A program made the translations under genes and the position numbers. Below are positions 21,436 through 27,455 of a stretch of DNA of 30,735 nucleotides, piece by piece. Positions within the stretch are counted from its first letter, which is position 1, and each line of letters opens with the position of its first letter. The stretch covers positions 1 through 30,735 of IMG/VR virus record IMGVR_UViG_3300048997_000068; one strand, given 5' to 3'. The notes below the pieces were generated by a model. It was given only the letters and a program-made list of their open reading frames with translations. It was not told where the DNA came from and did no database searches. The stretch comes from a virus.

Positions 21436-22451
21436 TGTGCTAACCGCCCGGTTTGTGCGGCGATCAGCGCGGCGTAGCGGCGATGAATTGCCGGTACGTC
21501 CAGATGATCCACCTCAAAGCCGACCGCGCCGCTGACAGTCTTTCGAACGATAGCGAGCACTGCGGCTTCGGCATCGGTCAGCATCCGCGTTGGCCAGCCC
21601 TTAACGTAGAGCATGCCCTTCGTGATCTGCTTTTCCGCAGCAATTCGGGCAGCCGCGCGCCGTTTCGCTTCGGCGAGCCCCCGGCGCTGCGCTTCGGTCA
21701 GGACCGATGGTGCGATGTCCCCGAGCCATCGGTAGCCTTGAAATGAGAATGTGCTGGCAATCTCCAAGCCTACGATCTCGCGGTAAATGTCGCGCGCTTC
21801 TGGCGCCGCGGCGGCCGTCGTCAAATCCTCTTCGCTCGACATGATGCAGAACTTGCAGGAAATGCGGGACATGCCGCGCGAATAGCCCTCGTGTGTCGCC
21901 AAGCCCTCATCCGCAACAGACTGGAACGCTTGCTCAAGCGACCAATCCGAGATCAGTCGCCACGTCCAAAACCTTCCCGATGCATCCTCGGCGGCCATCG
22001 TGCCGTGTGCCCGCGCAGCGCTTTCCTGCCGACGAATGCCGGTGATATTGACAAACGGTTGGCCCTTGAAGCGTCTCTTCAATTCCGCGGCAATGAGTTT
22101 GGTTTTCATCTCCGAGGTGCAAAATCGCATGCTCGGAGTGGACCACGGCAAAACCAACGTGACCGTCTCTAGATTGGCGTACCGCCGCACGCTCGATCGC
22201 CAACGTGCGTTCCATCGCTCCATCAGTCCGCCGGCTGCGCGTCGAACCGTAACGAGGTCGATCCGAAGATGGGCGGCGAGCCGTTCGCAGACCGGCAGCG
22301 AATCGTTCCACTCTACCGACCCGAGGTCGCTATGAATGAGGATGCGCGGCCCCGCATGCCCGACGCGATCGAGGTAGCGAATGGCGGCGATCGCTGCGGC
22401 CTGGCTGTCCTTGCCACCCGAAACCCACGACGGCCACCGGCGCACCGGCAC
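21432..22451 (-). CDS. PAPS-reductase-family protein (PP-loop), N-terminus apparently frameshifted
   Basis: A 339-residue reading from GTG 22451. It has the PP-loop SGGKDSQAAAIAA that binds adenosine nucleotide, then PRILIHSDLGSVEW, FCTSEMKTKLIAAEL, NITGIRRQESAARAHG and a C-terminal SCKFCIMSS. Those three Cys may ligate metal. This is the phosphoadenosine-phosphosulfate-reductase-like family found in phages and in DNA sulfur-modification clusters. The first eight residues look wrong. The other frame starts at ATG 22503, coupled to the GapR-like stop, and reads [20 protein letters not shown], then APVAVV. Dropping one base at 22427 joins it as VAVGVSGGKDS. The native gene was therefore probably 21432-22503. 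Role in the phage: nucleotide or DNA chemistry, unproven. Confidence 0.75.
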   Translation of the reverse strand: MPVRRWPSWVSGGKDSQAAAIAAIRYLDRVGHAGPRILIHSDLGSVEWNDSLPVCERLAAHLRIDLVTVRRAAGGLMERWNARWRSSVRRYANLETVTLVLPWSTPSMRFCTSEMKTKLIAAELKRRFKGQPFVNITGIRRQESAARAHGTMAAEDASGRFWTWRLISDWSLEQAFQSVADEGLATHEGYSRGMSRISCKFCIMSSEEDLTTAAAAPEARDIYREIVGLEIASTFSFQGYRWLGDIAPSVLTEAQRRGLAEAKRRAAARIAAEKQITKGMLYVKGWPTRMLTDAEAAVLAIVRKTVSGAVGFEVDHLDVPAIHRRYAALIAAQTGRLAH

Positions 22452-22502
22452 TCAAGAGTGCATCAATATCAGGGGCTGTACCGATTGCCGGAAGTGCCAT
22501 CA

Positions 22503-22766
22503 TCACAGCATTCCCAACGCCTGCAGGTAGGTTTCCAGGATGGTCTCGTGTTCCTGCCGTTCGTTGGCGTCCATCTTGCGCAAGCGCACCACGCTGCGCA
22601 GCGCCTTGACGTCGAAGCCGTTGCCCTTGGCCTCGGCGTAGACGTCTCGGATATCGTCCGAGATGGTTTTCTTTTCCTCCTCGAGCCGCTCGATGCGCTC
22701 GACGATCGCCTTCAGCTGATCCTTGGCGAAGCGCGTCGCGGGCTCTTCTTTGGCGGCGGCGGCCAT
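22503..22766 (-). CDS. GapR-like DUF2312 protein
   Basis: An 87-residue protein with the full DUF2312 pattern: [60 protein letters not shown], then [10 protein letters not shown]. In Caulobacter the family member GapR is a nucleoid protein that clamps overtwisted AT-rich DNA ahead of replication forks and helps topoisomerases. A phage copy within a replication operon beside the initiator and ligase would fit a role in relieving torsion during phage replication, or interference with the host GapR. Its stop overlaps the next start. Confidence 0.9.
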   Translation of the reverse strand: MAAAAKEEPATRFAKDQLKAIVERIERLEEEKKTISDDIRDVYAEAKGNGFDVKALRSVVRLRKMDANERQEHETILETYLQALGML

Positions 22767-23011
22767 CAGTGCACCCGCCGCCCATGCAGCGCGAGCAACC
22801 GCTCGATGACATCGTCGAAACGATCGAAATCCTCACCTGGCAGCATGAATTCCCGCATCATTTGCATGATCAGATCGGGCAGCGCTAATTGAACCCGTCC
22901 GCCGGGCAGCTCGATCGCGCGCGACGGATAAAATGCGCGCTCGGCTTCCGACGTGCTCTGCTCAAGCAGTTGGTGGTAGGTCGATGATTTCAGCGTAACA
23001 AGTGGCATCAC
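22766..23011 (-). CDS. Hypothetical small protein
   Basis: An 81-residue protein, start coupled to the neighbour (start and stop share a base at 23011). It reads [20 protein letters not shown], then [20 protein letters not shown] and [21 protein letters not shown] short beta segment is followed by two helices. It could be an antitoxin-like or adaptor fold, but there is no diagnostic motif and no toxin partner. Confidence is from gene packing and codon character. Confidence 0.55.
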   Translation of the reverse strand: MMPLVTLKSSTYHQLLEQSTSEAERAFYPSRAIELPGGRVQLALPDLIMQMMREFMLPGEDFDRFDDVIERLLALHGRRVH

Positions 23012-23307
23012 TAAGCCTGGGATTGATCCGCTGGCGTTTCCCGCAAGACCTCGGCGAGCTCGGCGACGTCTTCGGTCAGTGCGTCCGCCAGGCGTGCGAT
23101 GTCGATCTGCACATCGATGCCGACGAAATGCGACGCCGGCAGCGCCTTCCGGACGGCGGCAACCGGAGCGACATCCGAAATCGAGCGGATGAAACGCTGA
23201 CCGGCCTCGATCTCGACCAGCTGCCGTTTGACGCGCAGCAGCTTGTTGCGGGTGGCGACGGGATCTGGGGCAAGTGCTTCGGTCGCGGTGGTCTCGGTTT
23301 CGGTCAT
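23011..23307 (-). CDS. Hypothetical small helical protein
   Basis: A 98-residue protein coupled to the initiator gene (ATGA overlap at 23304-23307). Helical throughout: TRNKLLRVKRQLVEIEAGQR, then VAAVRKALPASHFVGIDVQI and DIARLADALTEDVAELAEVL. Its place directly after the initiator is that of a helicase loader or initiator partner in many phages, but size and sequence do not support such a name. Confidence 0.55.
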   Translation of the reverse strand: MTETETTATEALAPDPVATRNKLLRVKRQLVEIEAGQRFIRSISDVAPVAAVRKALPASHFVGIDVQIDIARLADALTEDVAELAEVLRETPADQSQA

Positions 23308-24371
23308 GATGCTTTCCTTTCGGGTTTGACGGTCATCATTGGCAGTGGAAGTTTCTTCTGGTCGGCGAACAAAAGCTCCTTGGTGCCGGCCTGCAGCACG
23401 TCGCGGAACTGGTCGCCGGAGAGCCCGCGCGCCGCGGCGTCGGCAATGATGCGGCGCAGGCCCGCGGCGTCATTGCCGCAGCGTTTCATCAAGGCGGCGA
23501 TCGCCTCGCCCGCCTTGTGCGGCGCGTAGCCCATCGCCTCGCCGACCAGCGGCACGCCTTGCTCGAGCAGCCAGCGCGCATCCGGATTTTCGGGGCGCGC
23601 CGGCGCCGCCTTCGCCACCGCGATCGTGACGCGGTCGACGTCGGGATGATCGGCGCGCAGCCCCTCAAGGATCGCCGCCTCGTACTGGGTTTTGACGTGG
23701 TTGGCGTGGAAGGCGGTCGGGAAAAACAGCGTCACGGCGGCAGGTGCAAACTCTGCCCCTGCCAGTTTTGGCCCGAACCAGCCCGCAAACACCTTCTCGC
23801 CAAGCCGCTGCTTGAGCCGCGCGTTCAGGCGGTCGAGATTTTGACGGGGCGAGCCGCCAGCGCCATCAGGCGCGCTGGCGGCCTCGCCCCCGGCGGGGCC
23901 GGAAAGAGAAGGAAAGGAATCTTTCTTTAAAGGAATACTTAGGGGCAAATTTTGCACCTGTGACACGGGCAAATTTTGCACCTGTGGTGACCGTTTTTTG
24001 CCCCTCTCGACCTCCGGGAGGTGCAAATTTTGCACCTCTGGAGTTTCTGGGAGGTGCAAATTTTGCACCTCCCGGGGCTTGAAGATGGGTCGGTACCGAT
24101 TGCTGCTGCGCCGCCCTGGCCGAACTACTTCGAAGTGTCCGGCCAGCTGCAGCGCCTTGACCGCCATTTTCACCGTCCGCTCCGACAGACTAAGCCTCTT
24201 GACCAGATAGTCCTGATCGCAATCGGCAAAGCCCGAACTGAAGGACAGCCGCGAACATAGTTCGGCGCCTACCTTGAACGCGGAAGGTGAAAGCAGGTCA
24301 TCGTGGCGGATGCGGTCGGAGAGCGCCAGGCGCTCGCGATCGAAGTTTTTCTTTTGCTCCTCGCGGGTCAT
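23304..24371 (-). CDS. Replication initiator-like protein: winged helix plus DnaA-N-like domain, iterons inside gene
   Basis: A 355-residue protein. Residues about 15-95 form a winged helix-turn-helix (LSPSAFKVGAELCSRLSFSS, DYLVKRLSLSERTVKMAVKA, LQLAGHFEVVRPG, then SNRYRPIF). Residues 100-143 are a repeated linker of V-Q-N-L units (EVQNLHLPETPEVQNLHLPE, then QVQNLPVSQVQNLPLS) produced by palindromic DNA repeats. Residues about 178-238 (NLDRLNARLKQRLGEKVFAG, WFGPKLAGAEFAPAAVTLFF) resemble the N-terminal domain of DnaA, which recruits helicase. The plan of a DNA-binding head, an origin coded in the linker and a recruiting tail is that of lambda O. It is first in a run of overlapping replication genes. 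Confidence 0.75.
   Translation of the reverse strand: MTREEQKKNFDRERLALSDRIRHDDLLSPSAFKVGAELCSRLSFSSGFADCDQDYLVKRLSLSERTVKMAVKALQLAGHFEVVRPGRRSSNRYRPIFKPREVQNLHLPETPEVQNLHLPEVERGKKRSPQVQNLPVSQVQNLPLSIPLKKDSFPSLSGPAGGEAASAPDGAGGSPRQNLDRLNARLKQRLGEKVFAGWFGPKLAGAEFAPAAVTLFFPTAFHANHVKTQYEAAILEGLRADHPDVDRVTIAVAKAAPARPENPDARWLLEQGVPLVGEAMGYAPHKAGEAIAALMKRCGNDAAGLRRIIADAAARGLSGDQFRDVLQAGTKELLFADQKKLPLPMMTVKPERKAS
23905..24073. repeat. Candidate replication origin: palindromic iterons plus A/T-rich tract inside the initiator gene
   Basis: Four copies share the core GCAAATTTTGCACC at 23945, 23969, 24023 and 24056. The last two are perfect long palindromes: GAGGTGCAAA, T, TTTGCACCTC at 24018-24038, and the same extended to 12-bp arms at 24049-24073. 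A fifth degenerate copy lies at 23991-24004. Centre spacings of 24, 22, 32 and 33 nt are close to two or three helical turns. On the downstream side of the gene, 23911-23945 holds an A/T-rich run (GGAATCTTTCTTTAAAGGAA). Iterons followed by an easily melted tract inside the initiator gene is the lambda ori plan. Confidence 0.7.
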
Positions 24372-24418
24372 GTTCGGCGCCCGGGACTATGATCTGAGCG
24401 ACGCGCGCTTGGCATCTC

Positions 24419-24517
24419 TCACCCCGCCGCGCCGGCCAGCATGCCGACCGCGATCGCGGCGAGCGAGCCGATCAGCGCGAGCGCAAGCGGGAGCAGGGTT
24501 GGATAGCGCTCGATCAT
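24419..24517 (-). CDS. 32-residue membrane micro-protein
   Basis: ATG 24517 overlaps the stop of the gene before it (ATGA at 24514-24517). The protein reads MIERYPTLLPLALALIGSLA, then AIAVGMLAGAAG, one hydrophobic helix. Coupling and a clean hydrophobic pattern make it a likely gene despite its length. It follows another single-pass membrane protein, so the two may act together. Role unknown. Confidence 0.5.
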   Translation of the reverse strand: MIERYPTLLPLALALIGSLAAIAVGMLAGAAG

Positions 24518-24726
24518 CGGTCGCGCTCCGAGAGCTGGTGAACGAGCGGGGCGGCGGCTTGTGGCTGTGAGCGCAGCCAGGCGGTCACCACGCCCGCAAC
24601 CAGCAGGATGGCCACGATCAGCACTGCGGCGACCGCCAGCAGCAGCGGGATCGCGATCGCCGCTATCGGATCGACGGGCGAGGACGGCTTGAACAGGCGG
24701 GAACGCCGATCGCGCAGCAGATTCAT
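24514..24726 (-). CDS. Small single-pass membrane protein
   Basis: A 70-residue protein from ATG 24726 (MNLLRDRRSRLFKPSSPVDP), a basic N-terminus followed by one long hydrophobic segment at about residues 21-46 (IAAIAIPLLLAVAAVLIVAI) and a polar tail ending SERDR. The frame stays open to 24801, but the added stretch has no ribosome site. It lies between the Cro-like gene and the initiator gene. Such early membrane proteins can act in superinfection exclusion, which is only a suggestion. Confidence 0.5.
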   Translation of the reverse strand: MNLLRDRRSRLFKPSSPVDPIAAIAIPLLLAVAAVLIVAILLVAGVVTAWLRSQPQAAAPLVHQLSERDR

Positions 24727-24793
24727 CGCGTCCTCAGGGACTTGCGGGGATAGGGACGCGGACGCAACAAAACTGACCAAAACGCGAAAACGG

Positions 24794-24802
24794 TTATCCA
24801 CA
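24794..24802 (+). promoter_or_regulatory. Perfect DnaA box
   Basis: TTATCCACA on the + strand, the consensus DnaA box. A weaker relative TCTTCCACA lies at 24845-24853, and both are followed by GGG. It is about 0.7 kb from the iterons, upstream of the membrane and initiator genes on the transcribed strand. It also contains the stop of the micro-ORF. It could make early transcription or origin function depend on host DnaA. A 9-mer alone can occur by chance. Confidence 0.4.
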
Positions 24803-24949
24803 GGGCCGAATGGACAATTGTCCTAGCGGCGGTCCTGAAACTTCTCTTCCACAGGGGCAGATAGCCGCTCGACGGCGATTCGACTCTGTGGCAGACGGCG
24901 CCAAAGCTGGGCGCGTATATCCCCGCGTTGAGTACCCCCGCACAATCAT
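24794..24949 (-). CDS. 51-residue micro-ORF coupled to the Cro-like gene
   Basis: ATG 24949 overlaps the Cro-like stop (ATGA at 24946-24949). The product begins MIVRGYSTRGYTRPALAPSA and contains AAICPCGREVSGPPLGQLSI before ending RPCG. It has three Cys in two CG pairs and no hydrophobic segment. Coupling is the main support. No relative is recognised, so it may be a spurious frame in what is otherwise a leader of about 220 nt. Confidence 0.35.
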   Translation of the reverse strand: MIVRGYSTRGYTRPALAPSATESNRRRAAICPCGREVSGPPLGQLSIRPCG

Positions 24950-25194
24950 GCCGCCAGCTCCATTTCCGCCGTCACGACTTGACCCCAAAGCGATGGATGC
25001 GCGCGCAGGCGCCTTTTTCTTAGCGCCCACGTCATCACCGCGAAGTAGCGCGACGGAAAGGTTTCGCCATCGCTCCACGGCCAAACCGTCCCGTACCGCG
25101 CGCCAATCAATTTCGACACAGGCGCGGGACCGCCGAGAGCTTCCATCACCTCGGCGCATGTATGGAGCGTTCGCGACTCAGAAGCTCTGCGCAT
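24946..25194 (-). CDS. Cro-like transcriptional regulator
   Basis: An 82-residue protein: HTCAEVMEALGGPAPVSKLI, GARYGTVWPWSDGETFPSRY, FAVMTWALRKRRLRAHPSLW. The pattern of a short HTH with x-W-x-x-x-x-x-F-P-S and a closing SLWG is that of small Cro/repressor proteins of alphaproteobacterial prophages. It starts the minus-strand early operon and is divergent from the other regulator, as Cro and CI are. No ribosome site is present. The -10 box ends six bases before ATG, so the mRNA may be leaderless. It would bind the TCTAGAAAA sites in the intergenic region. Confidence 0.75.
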   Translation of the reverse strand: MRRASESRTLHTCAEVMEALGGPAPVSKLIGARYGTVWPWSDGETFPSRYFAVMTWALRKRRLRAHPSLWGQVVTAEMELAA

Positions 25195-25200
25195 CCAGAA

Positions 25201-25241
25201 TCGATAGTCTAGAAAATCTATATTCGCAACGATCTAGAAAT
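25201..25241. promoter_or_regulatory. Divergent promoter/operator between the two regulators
   Basis: Minus strand: TTGCGA (25229-25224), 17-nt spacer, TATCGA (25206-25201), then six bases to the Cro-like ATG, which puts the transcription start at or next to the A of ATG. The spacer contains TCTAGAAAATCTA (25208-25220). Plus strand: TATATT (25219-25224) is a possible -10 for the repressor with a poor -35. A second site TCTAGAAAT (25233-25241) would cover its start. Binding at the spacer site should block the minus promoter. Confidence 0.6.
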
Positions 25242-25284
25242 GCTTGTTAGCCCCGAATCCATTTCCAAAGCATCTTTCACCAAC

Positions 25285-25605
25285 ATGGTGAAGAAGAACA
25301 CAACGGCAACGGGTGCGCGGCGACAGCGTGAAAAGCTCCCCGGTCAAGGTGCGCGTTTAAGGCAACTACGCCGGGCCTTTGGCTTCGAAACCTCGACGGC
25401 CTTTGCGATCTTTATCGGGGTCGAGTTTCAGCGTTGGAACGCGTTCGAAAACGACTTTCCGCTCAGTCGCGAGGTAGCGTTCCTGCTGGCTCGGAAATTC
25501 GGTGTTTCGCTTGACTGGCTCTACTTCGGCAGGGTCGACGCTTTGCCGTTGGAGCTGATGCGACGCTTGGAGCCGGATCCCGGTGGAAAAGGCACCACCC
25601 GCTGA
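25285..25605 (+). CDS. CI-like XRE-family repressor
   Basis: A 106-residue regulator from ATG 25285 (MVKKNTTATGARRQREKLPG). ATG 25240 is possible and adds 15 residues, and neither has a ribosome site. The HTH covers about residues 23-85: QGARLRQLRRAFGFETSTAF, AIFIGVEFQRWNAFENDFPL, SREVAFLLARKFGVSLDWLY. The closing FGRVDALPLELMRRL is typical of short XRE proteins in rhizobial prophages. It has no cleavable C-terminal domain, so induction would not follow the LexA-like autocleavage route. Convergent with the gene at 25521-25772, whose 3' end overlaps it. Confidence 0.75.
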   Translation: MVKKNTTATGARRQREKLPGQGARLRQLRRAFGFETSTAFAIFIGVEFQRWNAFENDFPLSREVAFLLARKFGVSLDWLYFGRVDALPLELMRRLEPDPGGKGTTR

Positions 25606-25772
25606 TTGCGGCTGTCGCCAGGCGGCCGCGGCGCCGGCGGACCGTATAAAAACTTCACCAAATAACGCTGGATACAATTGACTACCTTCTGAGCGTCCTC
25701 GCGCTCCTCGGGCAACTGTATCGCGAGCTGCATCGCTTGGCGACGGTGCCAGCTGGTGACCTTTGATGACAT
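25521..25772 (-). CDS. Hypothetical small protein, convergent with the repressor
   Basis: An 83-residue protein from ATG 25772, with GGGGAG and GAGG just upstream on its strand. Residues 1-45 are helical (SWHRRQAMQLAIQLPEERED, AQKVVNCIQRYLVKFLYG). The Pro/Arg/Ser-rich last 38 residues are antisense to the repressor 3' end and may be simply the run to the next stop. An upstream in-frame extension has no support. Its promoter would lie near the operators at 25855-25900. The antisense overlap (85 nt) might itself influence the repressor message. Confidence 0.45.
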   Translation of the reverse strand: MSSKVTSWHRRQAMQLAIQLPEEREDAQKVVNCIQRYLVKFLYGPPAPRPPGDSRNQRVVPFPPGSGSKRRISSNGKASTLPK

Positions 25773-25854
25773 CCTCAACTCCCCGCCACAGAAGTTATTG
25801 AGCGCAGCGGAACATTTAAAATGACCCCCGACAAGCAACTTGGCCGTGTGTTTA

Positions 25855-25900
25855 TCTAGTTTTTTTATACTTTTCCATTGAACATCTAGTTTTTCTAGAT
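25855..25900. promoter_or_regulatory. Second operator cluster (TCTAGAAAA type)
   Basis: A perfect inverted repeat ATCTAG-TTTTT-CTAGAT lies at 25884-25900. Its minus strand reads TCTAGAAAAACTA, identical at 12 of 13 positions to TCTAGAAAATCTA at 25208 in the regulator promoter. A further half-site TCTAG followed by T-run is at 25855-25866. CTAG is a rare tetramer in most bacterial DNA, so repeated use in two control regions is unlikely to be chance. It probably binds one of the two regulators. Confidence 0.6.
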
Positions 25901-25968
25901 TAGCGTTTTTCTCACGCGGCGTGAGTCGCGCGGCCGGCAAGGTGATGCCCGGTCAATTCCGTAACCTT

Positions 25969-26064
25969 CCGCCGGTGTGTTTTCAGTGTGCGTCCGGCGG
26001 CCACGCGGGCCGGTTTTGAAACCAGCCTTGGCTTCGATCTAGGACCCGGCCCGCGTGTTTTTTT
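25969..26064 (+). terminator. Two stacked hairpins with U-tract: leader attenuator or terminator
   Basis: Hairpin one pairs CCGCCGG (25969-25975) with CCGGCGG (25994-26000). Hairpin two pairs CACGCGGGCCGG (26002-26013) with CCGGCCCGCGTG (26046-26057), 12 perfect bp, then seven Ts (26058-26064). The T-tract runs straight into GATGAGGAG, the ribosome site of the gene at 26077. A terminator placed so that its tail touches a ribosome site suggests controlled read-through. It could instead end a short RNA started in the operator region. Confidence 0.6.
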
Positions 26065-26076
26065 GATGAGGAGCCG

Positions 26077-26757
26077 ATGCGCGCATCTGAAATCCTGCAA
26101 AATATCGGAATGGACCGGACGCCTGCGGGCACATGGTTGATGGCTGATTTAGCCAAGGCGGATACTGCTCCCATTCATCACTCCAGCATACCGGTCGCGG
26201 TGGCTGCTTTCGCGCTGACATCGGTCTCGTTCTGTCGGGGCCGATTCCCGCGTGCCACTCTTTCGGAATTAGTCTGCAAGCGACCGGTTATGGACGGCAG
26301 CGAGGCCGTCGCGCTCGCCGCGGCCTGCGACATCGCCGACCTGTCGGACGAGCCCCCGATCCCGCACCGCTTCGCCGGTCCGAACACCGGTGCCAACCGT
26401 TTCCACGCGCATCTCTGCTACGTGATCGGGGCCTGGGGTCTCGATGCCTTCTTCGGCCGCGACTTCGCGCATCCCGCCTGCAACAACATCGACGTCCGTC
26501 CATTTGGATTTGACTGGCGCACCGATGAGATCGATCGGGTGGCCATGGCTAGCTGGCGCCGCGGCTATCGCGAGCTTCCGGCCGAGCGTCAGATGCTGGT
26601 CGCCACCATCATGTGGCTGTATCGCGGCGGGCGCGACAAGACCTGGCTGACGCGGGTGCCGTGTGCGTGGCATGCGGCTGACGCCATTGCAGTGCTGAAG
26701 TCTGCCGGGGCGCTGCGCGACTGGGCCATTCTCGTCGCCCTCTATCCGGGGTGGTGA
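26077..26757 (+). CDS. Hypothetical protein, first gene of rightward accessory operon
   Basis: A 226-residue reading from ATG 26077, which has a strong GAGGAG site 5 nt upstream. The first 70 residues (MRASEILQNIGMDRTPAGTW) look less protein-like than the rest. ATG 26290 would give a 155-residue protein starting MDGSEAVALAAACDIADLSD. The C-terminal part is clearly coding (NRFHAHLCYVIGAWGLDAFF, ERQMLVATIMWLYRGGRDKT, HAADAIAVLKSAGALRDWAI). No domain recognised. It heads a run of small genes that overlap one another. Confidence 0.55.
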   Translation: MRASEILQNIGMDRTPAGTWLMADLAKADTAPIHHSSIPVAVAAFALTSVSFCRGRFPRATLSELVCKRPVMDGSEAVALAAACDIADLSDEPPIPHRFAGPNTGANRFHAHLCYVIGAWGLDAFFGRDFAHPACNNIDVRPFGFDWRTDEIDRVAMASWRRGYRELPAERQMLVATIMWLYRGGRDKTWLTRVPCAWHAADAIAVLKSAGALRDWAILVALYPGW

Positions 26758-26760
26758 AGT

Positions 26761-27255
26761 ATGCCCTCCGCGATCGACCAACTTCCCGGCATCAAGCAGC
26801 GCGAGCTGCAGCGGTGCGCGCTGTGCGACAAGGGGGTCGGGCACGGCAACTATCCGCTGTTCTGGCGCTTGCGGATCGAGCGCTTCGCCGTCGACGTTGC
26901 ATCGGTGCGGCGCCAGCACGGGCTCGAACTCATGCTCGGCTCGCCCGCGCTCGCCCGGGTGATGGGCCCCGACGCCGACCTCGCCAAGGCAATCTATGGA
27001 CCGCACCAGGTCCTGGTCTGCGAATCCTGCGTGCTGACGCACCTGGCCGGCCTGTTCGTGATCGCCGATGCTGCCACCAGGCGCGCGGACCTGCGCCGCG
27101 AAAACCTCGAAAACGAACGCAACGATCTGCTGAACAGCTTCGGTGACGGTCCGTTCCGAGACGGCCAGACCCGCGACCGGCTGCGGGCGGTCGAGGCGGA
27201 GTTGCGTGAGCTCGGCATCGACGTGCCGACTGAACCCGGAGCAGCGGCGTCATGA
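26761..27255 (+). CDS. Hypothetical protein with two CxxC pairs
   Basis: A 164-residue protein. CALCDKGVGHGNYPLFWRLR near the start and CESCVLTHLAGLFVIADAAT at about residue 90 give two CxxC knuckles that could bind one zinc. The C-terminal 60 residues are a charged helix (RENLENERNDLLNSFGDGPF, DRLRAVEAELRELGIDVPTE). The stop overlaps the next start as ATGA. Possibly a small nucleic-acid-binding protein. Role unknown. Confidence 0.6.
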   Translation: MPSAIDQLPGIKQRELQRCALCDKGVGHGNYPLFWRLRIERFAVDVASVRRQHGLELMLGSPALARVMGPDADLAKAIYGPHQVLVCESCVLTHLAGLFVIADAATRRADLRRENLENERNDLLNSFGDGPFRDGQTRDRLRAVEAELRELGIDVPTEPGAAAS

Positions 27256-27455
27256 GCGGCTTATCTGCCCTGCAGAAGCTTCAGCTGCACGAAAAGATTG
27301 AGCCGCACCTTAAGGCCATCTCGAAGCTGTTCAAAAATCCGAAGATCACGCTTTTGGTCAGAGCCCCCGACGCCGAGGACGGCGATCTGATCCTGACCGC
27401 CGACGATCCCGACTGCGTCATCGCAGCTCTGAAGCGGACATGGGGCAGACCATGA
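27252..27455 (+). CDS. Hypothetical small protein
   Basis: A 67-residue protein coupled at both ends (ATGA overlaps at 27252 and 27452). It reads ALQKLQLHEKIEPHLKAISK, LFKNPKITLLVRAPDAEDGD, LILTADDPDCVIAALKRTWG. A helix followed by a small beta hairpin and a helix. Not recognised beyond being a typical small prophage gene. Confidence 0.6.
   Translation: MSGLSALQKLQLHEKIEPHLKAISKLFKNPKITLLVRAPDAEDGDLILTADDPDCVIAALKRTWGRP

Larger units (their letters stand above)
25773..26076. other. Gene-free regulatory interval
   Basis: About 300 nt with no supported gene. It is clearly more A/T-rich than its surroundings from 25850 to 25910. It holds the operators at 25855-25900, a short palindrome CTCACG-CGG-CGTGAG (25911-25925), and two stacked hairpins ending in a T-tract just ahead of the ribosome site at 26066. 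A minus-strand -10-like TATAAA lies at 25870-25865. It reads as a control region for the flanking divergent genes. Confidence 0.6.

Noticed and set aside
23941-24073. Regularly spaced repeats as a possible CRISPR array
   Set aside because: Units are palindromic, lie inside a coding frame, have spacings of 22-33 nt with no distinct spacers, and no cas genes are nearby. Iterons explain them better.
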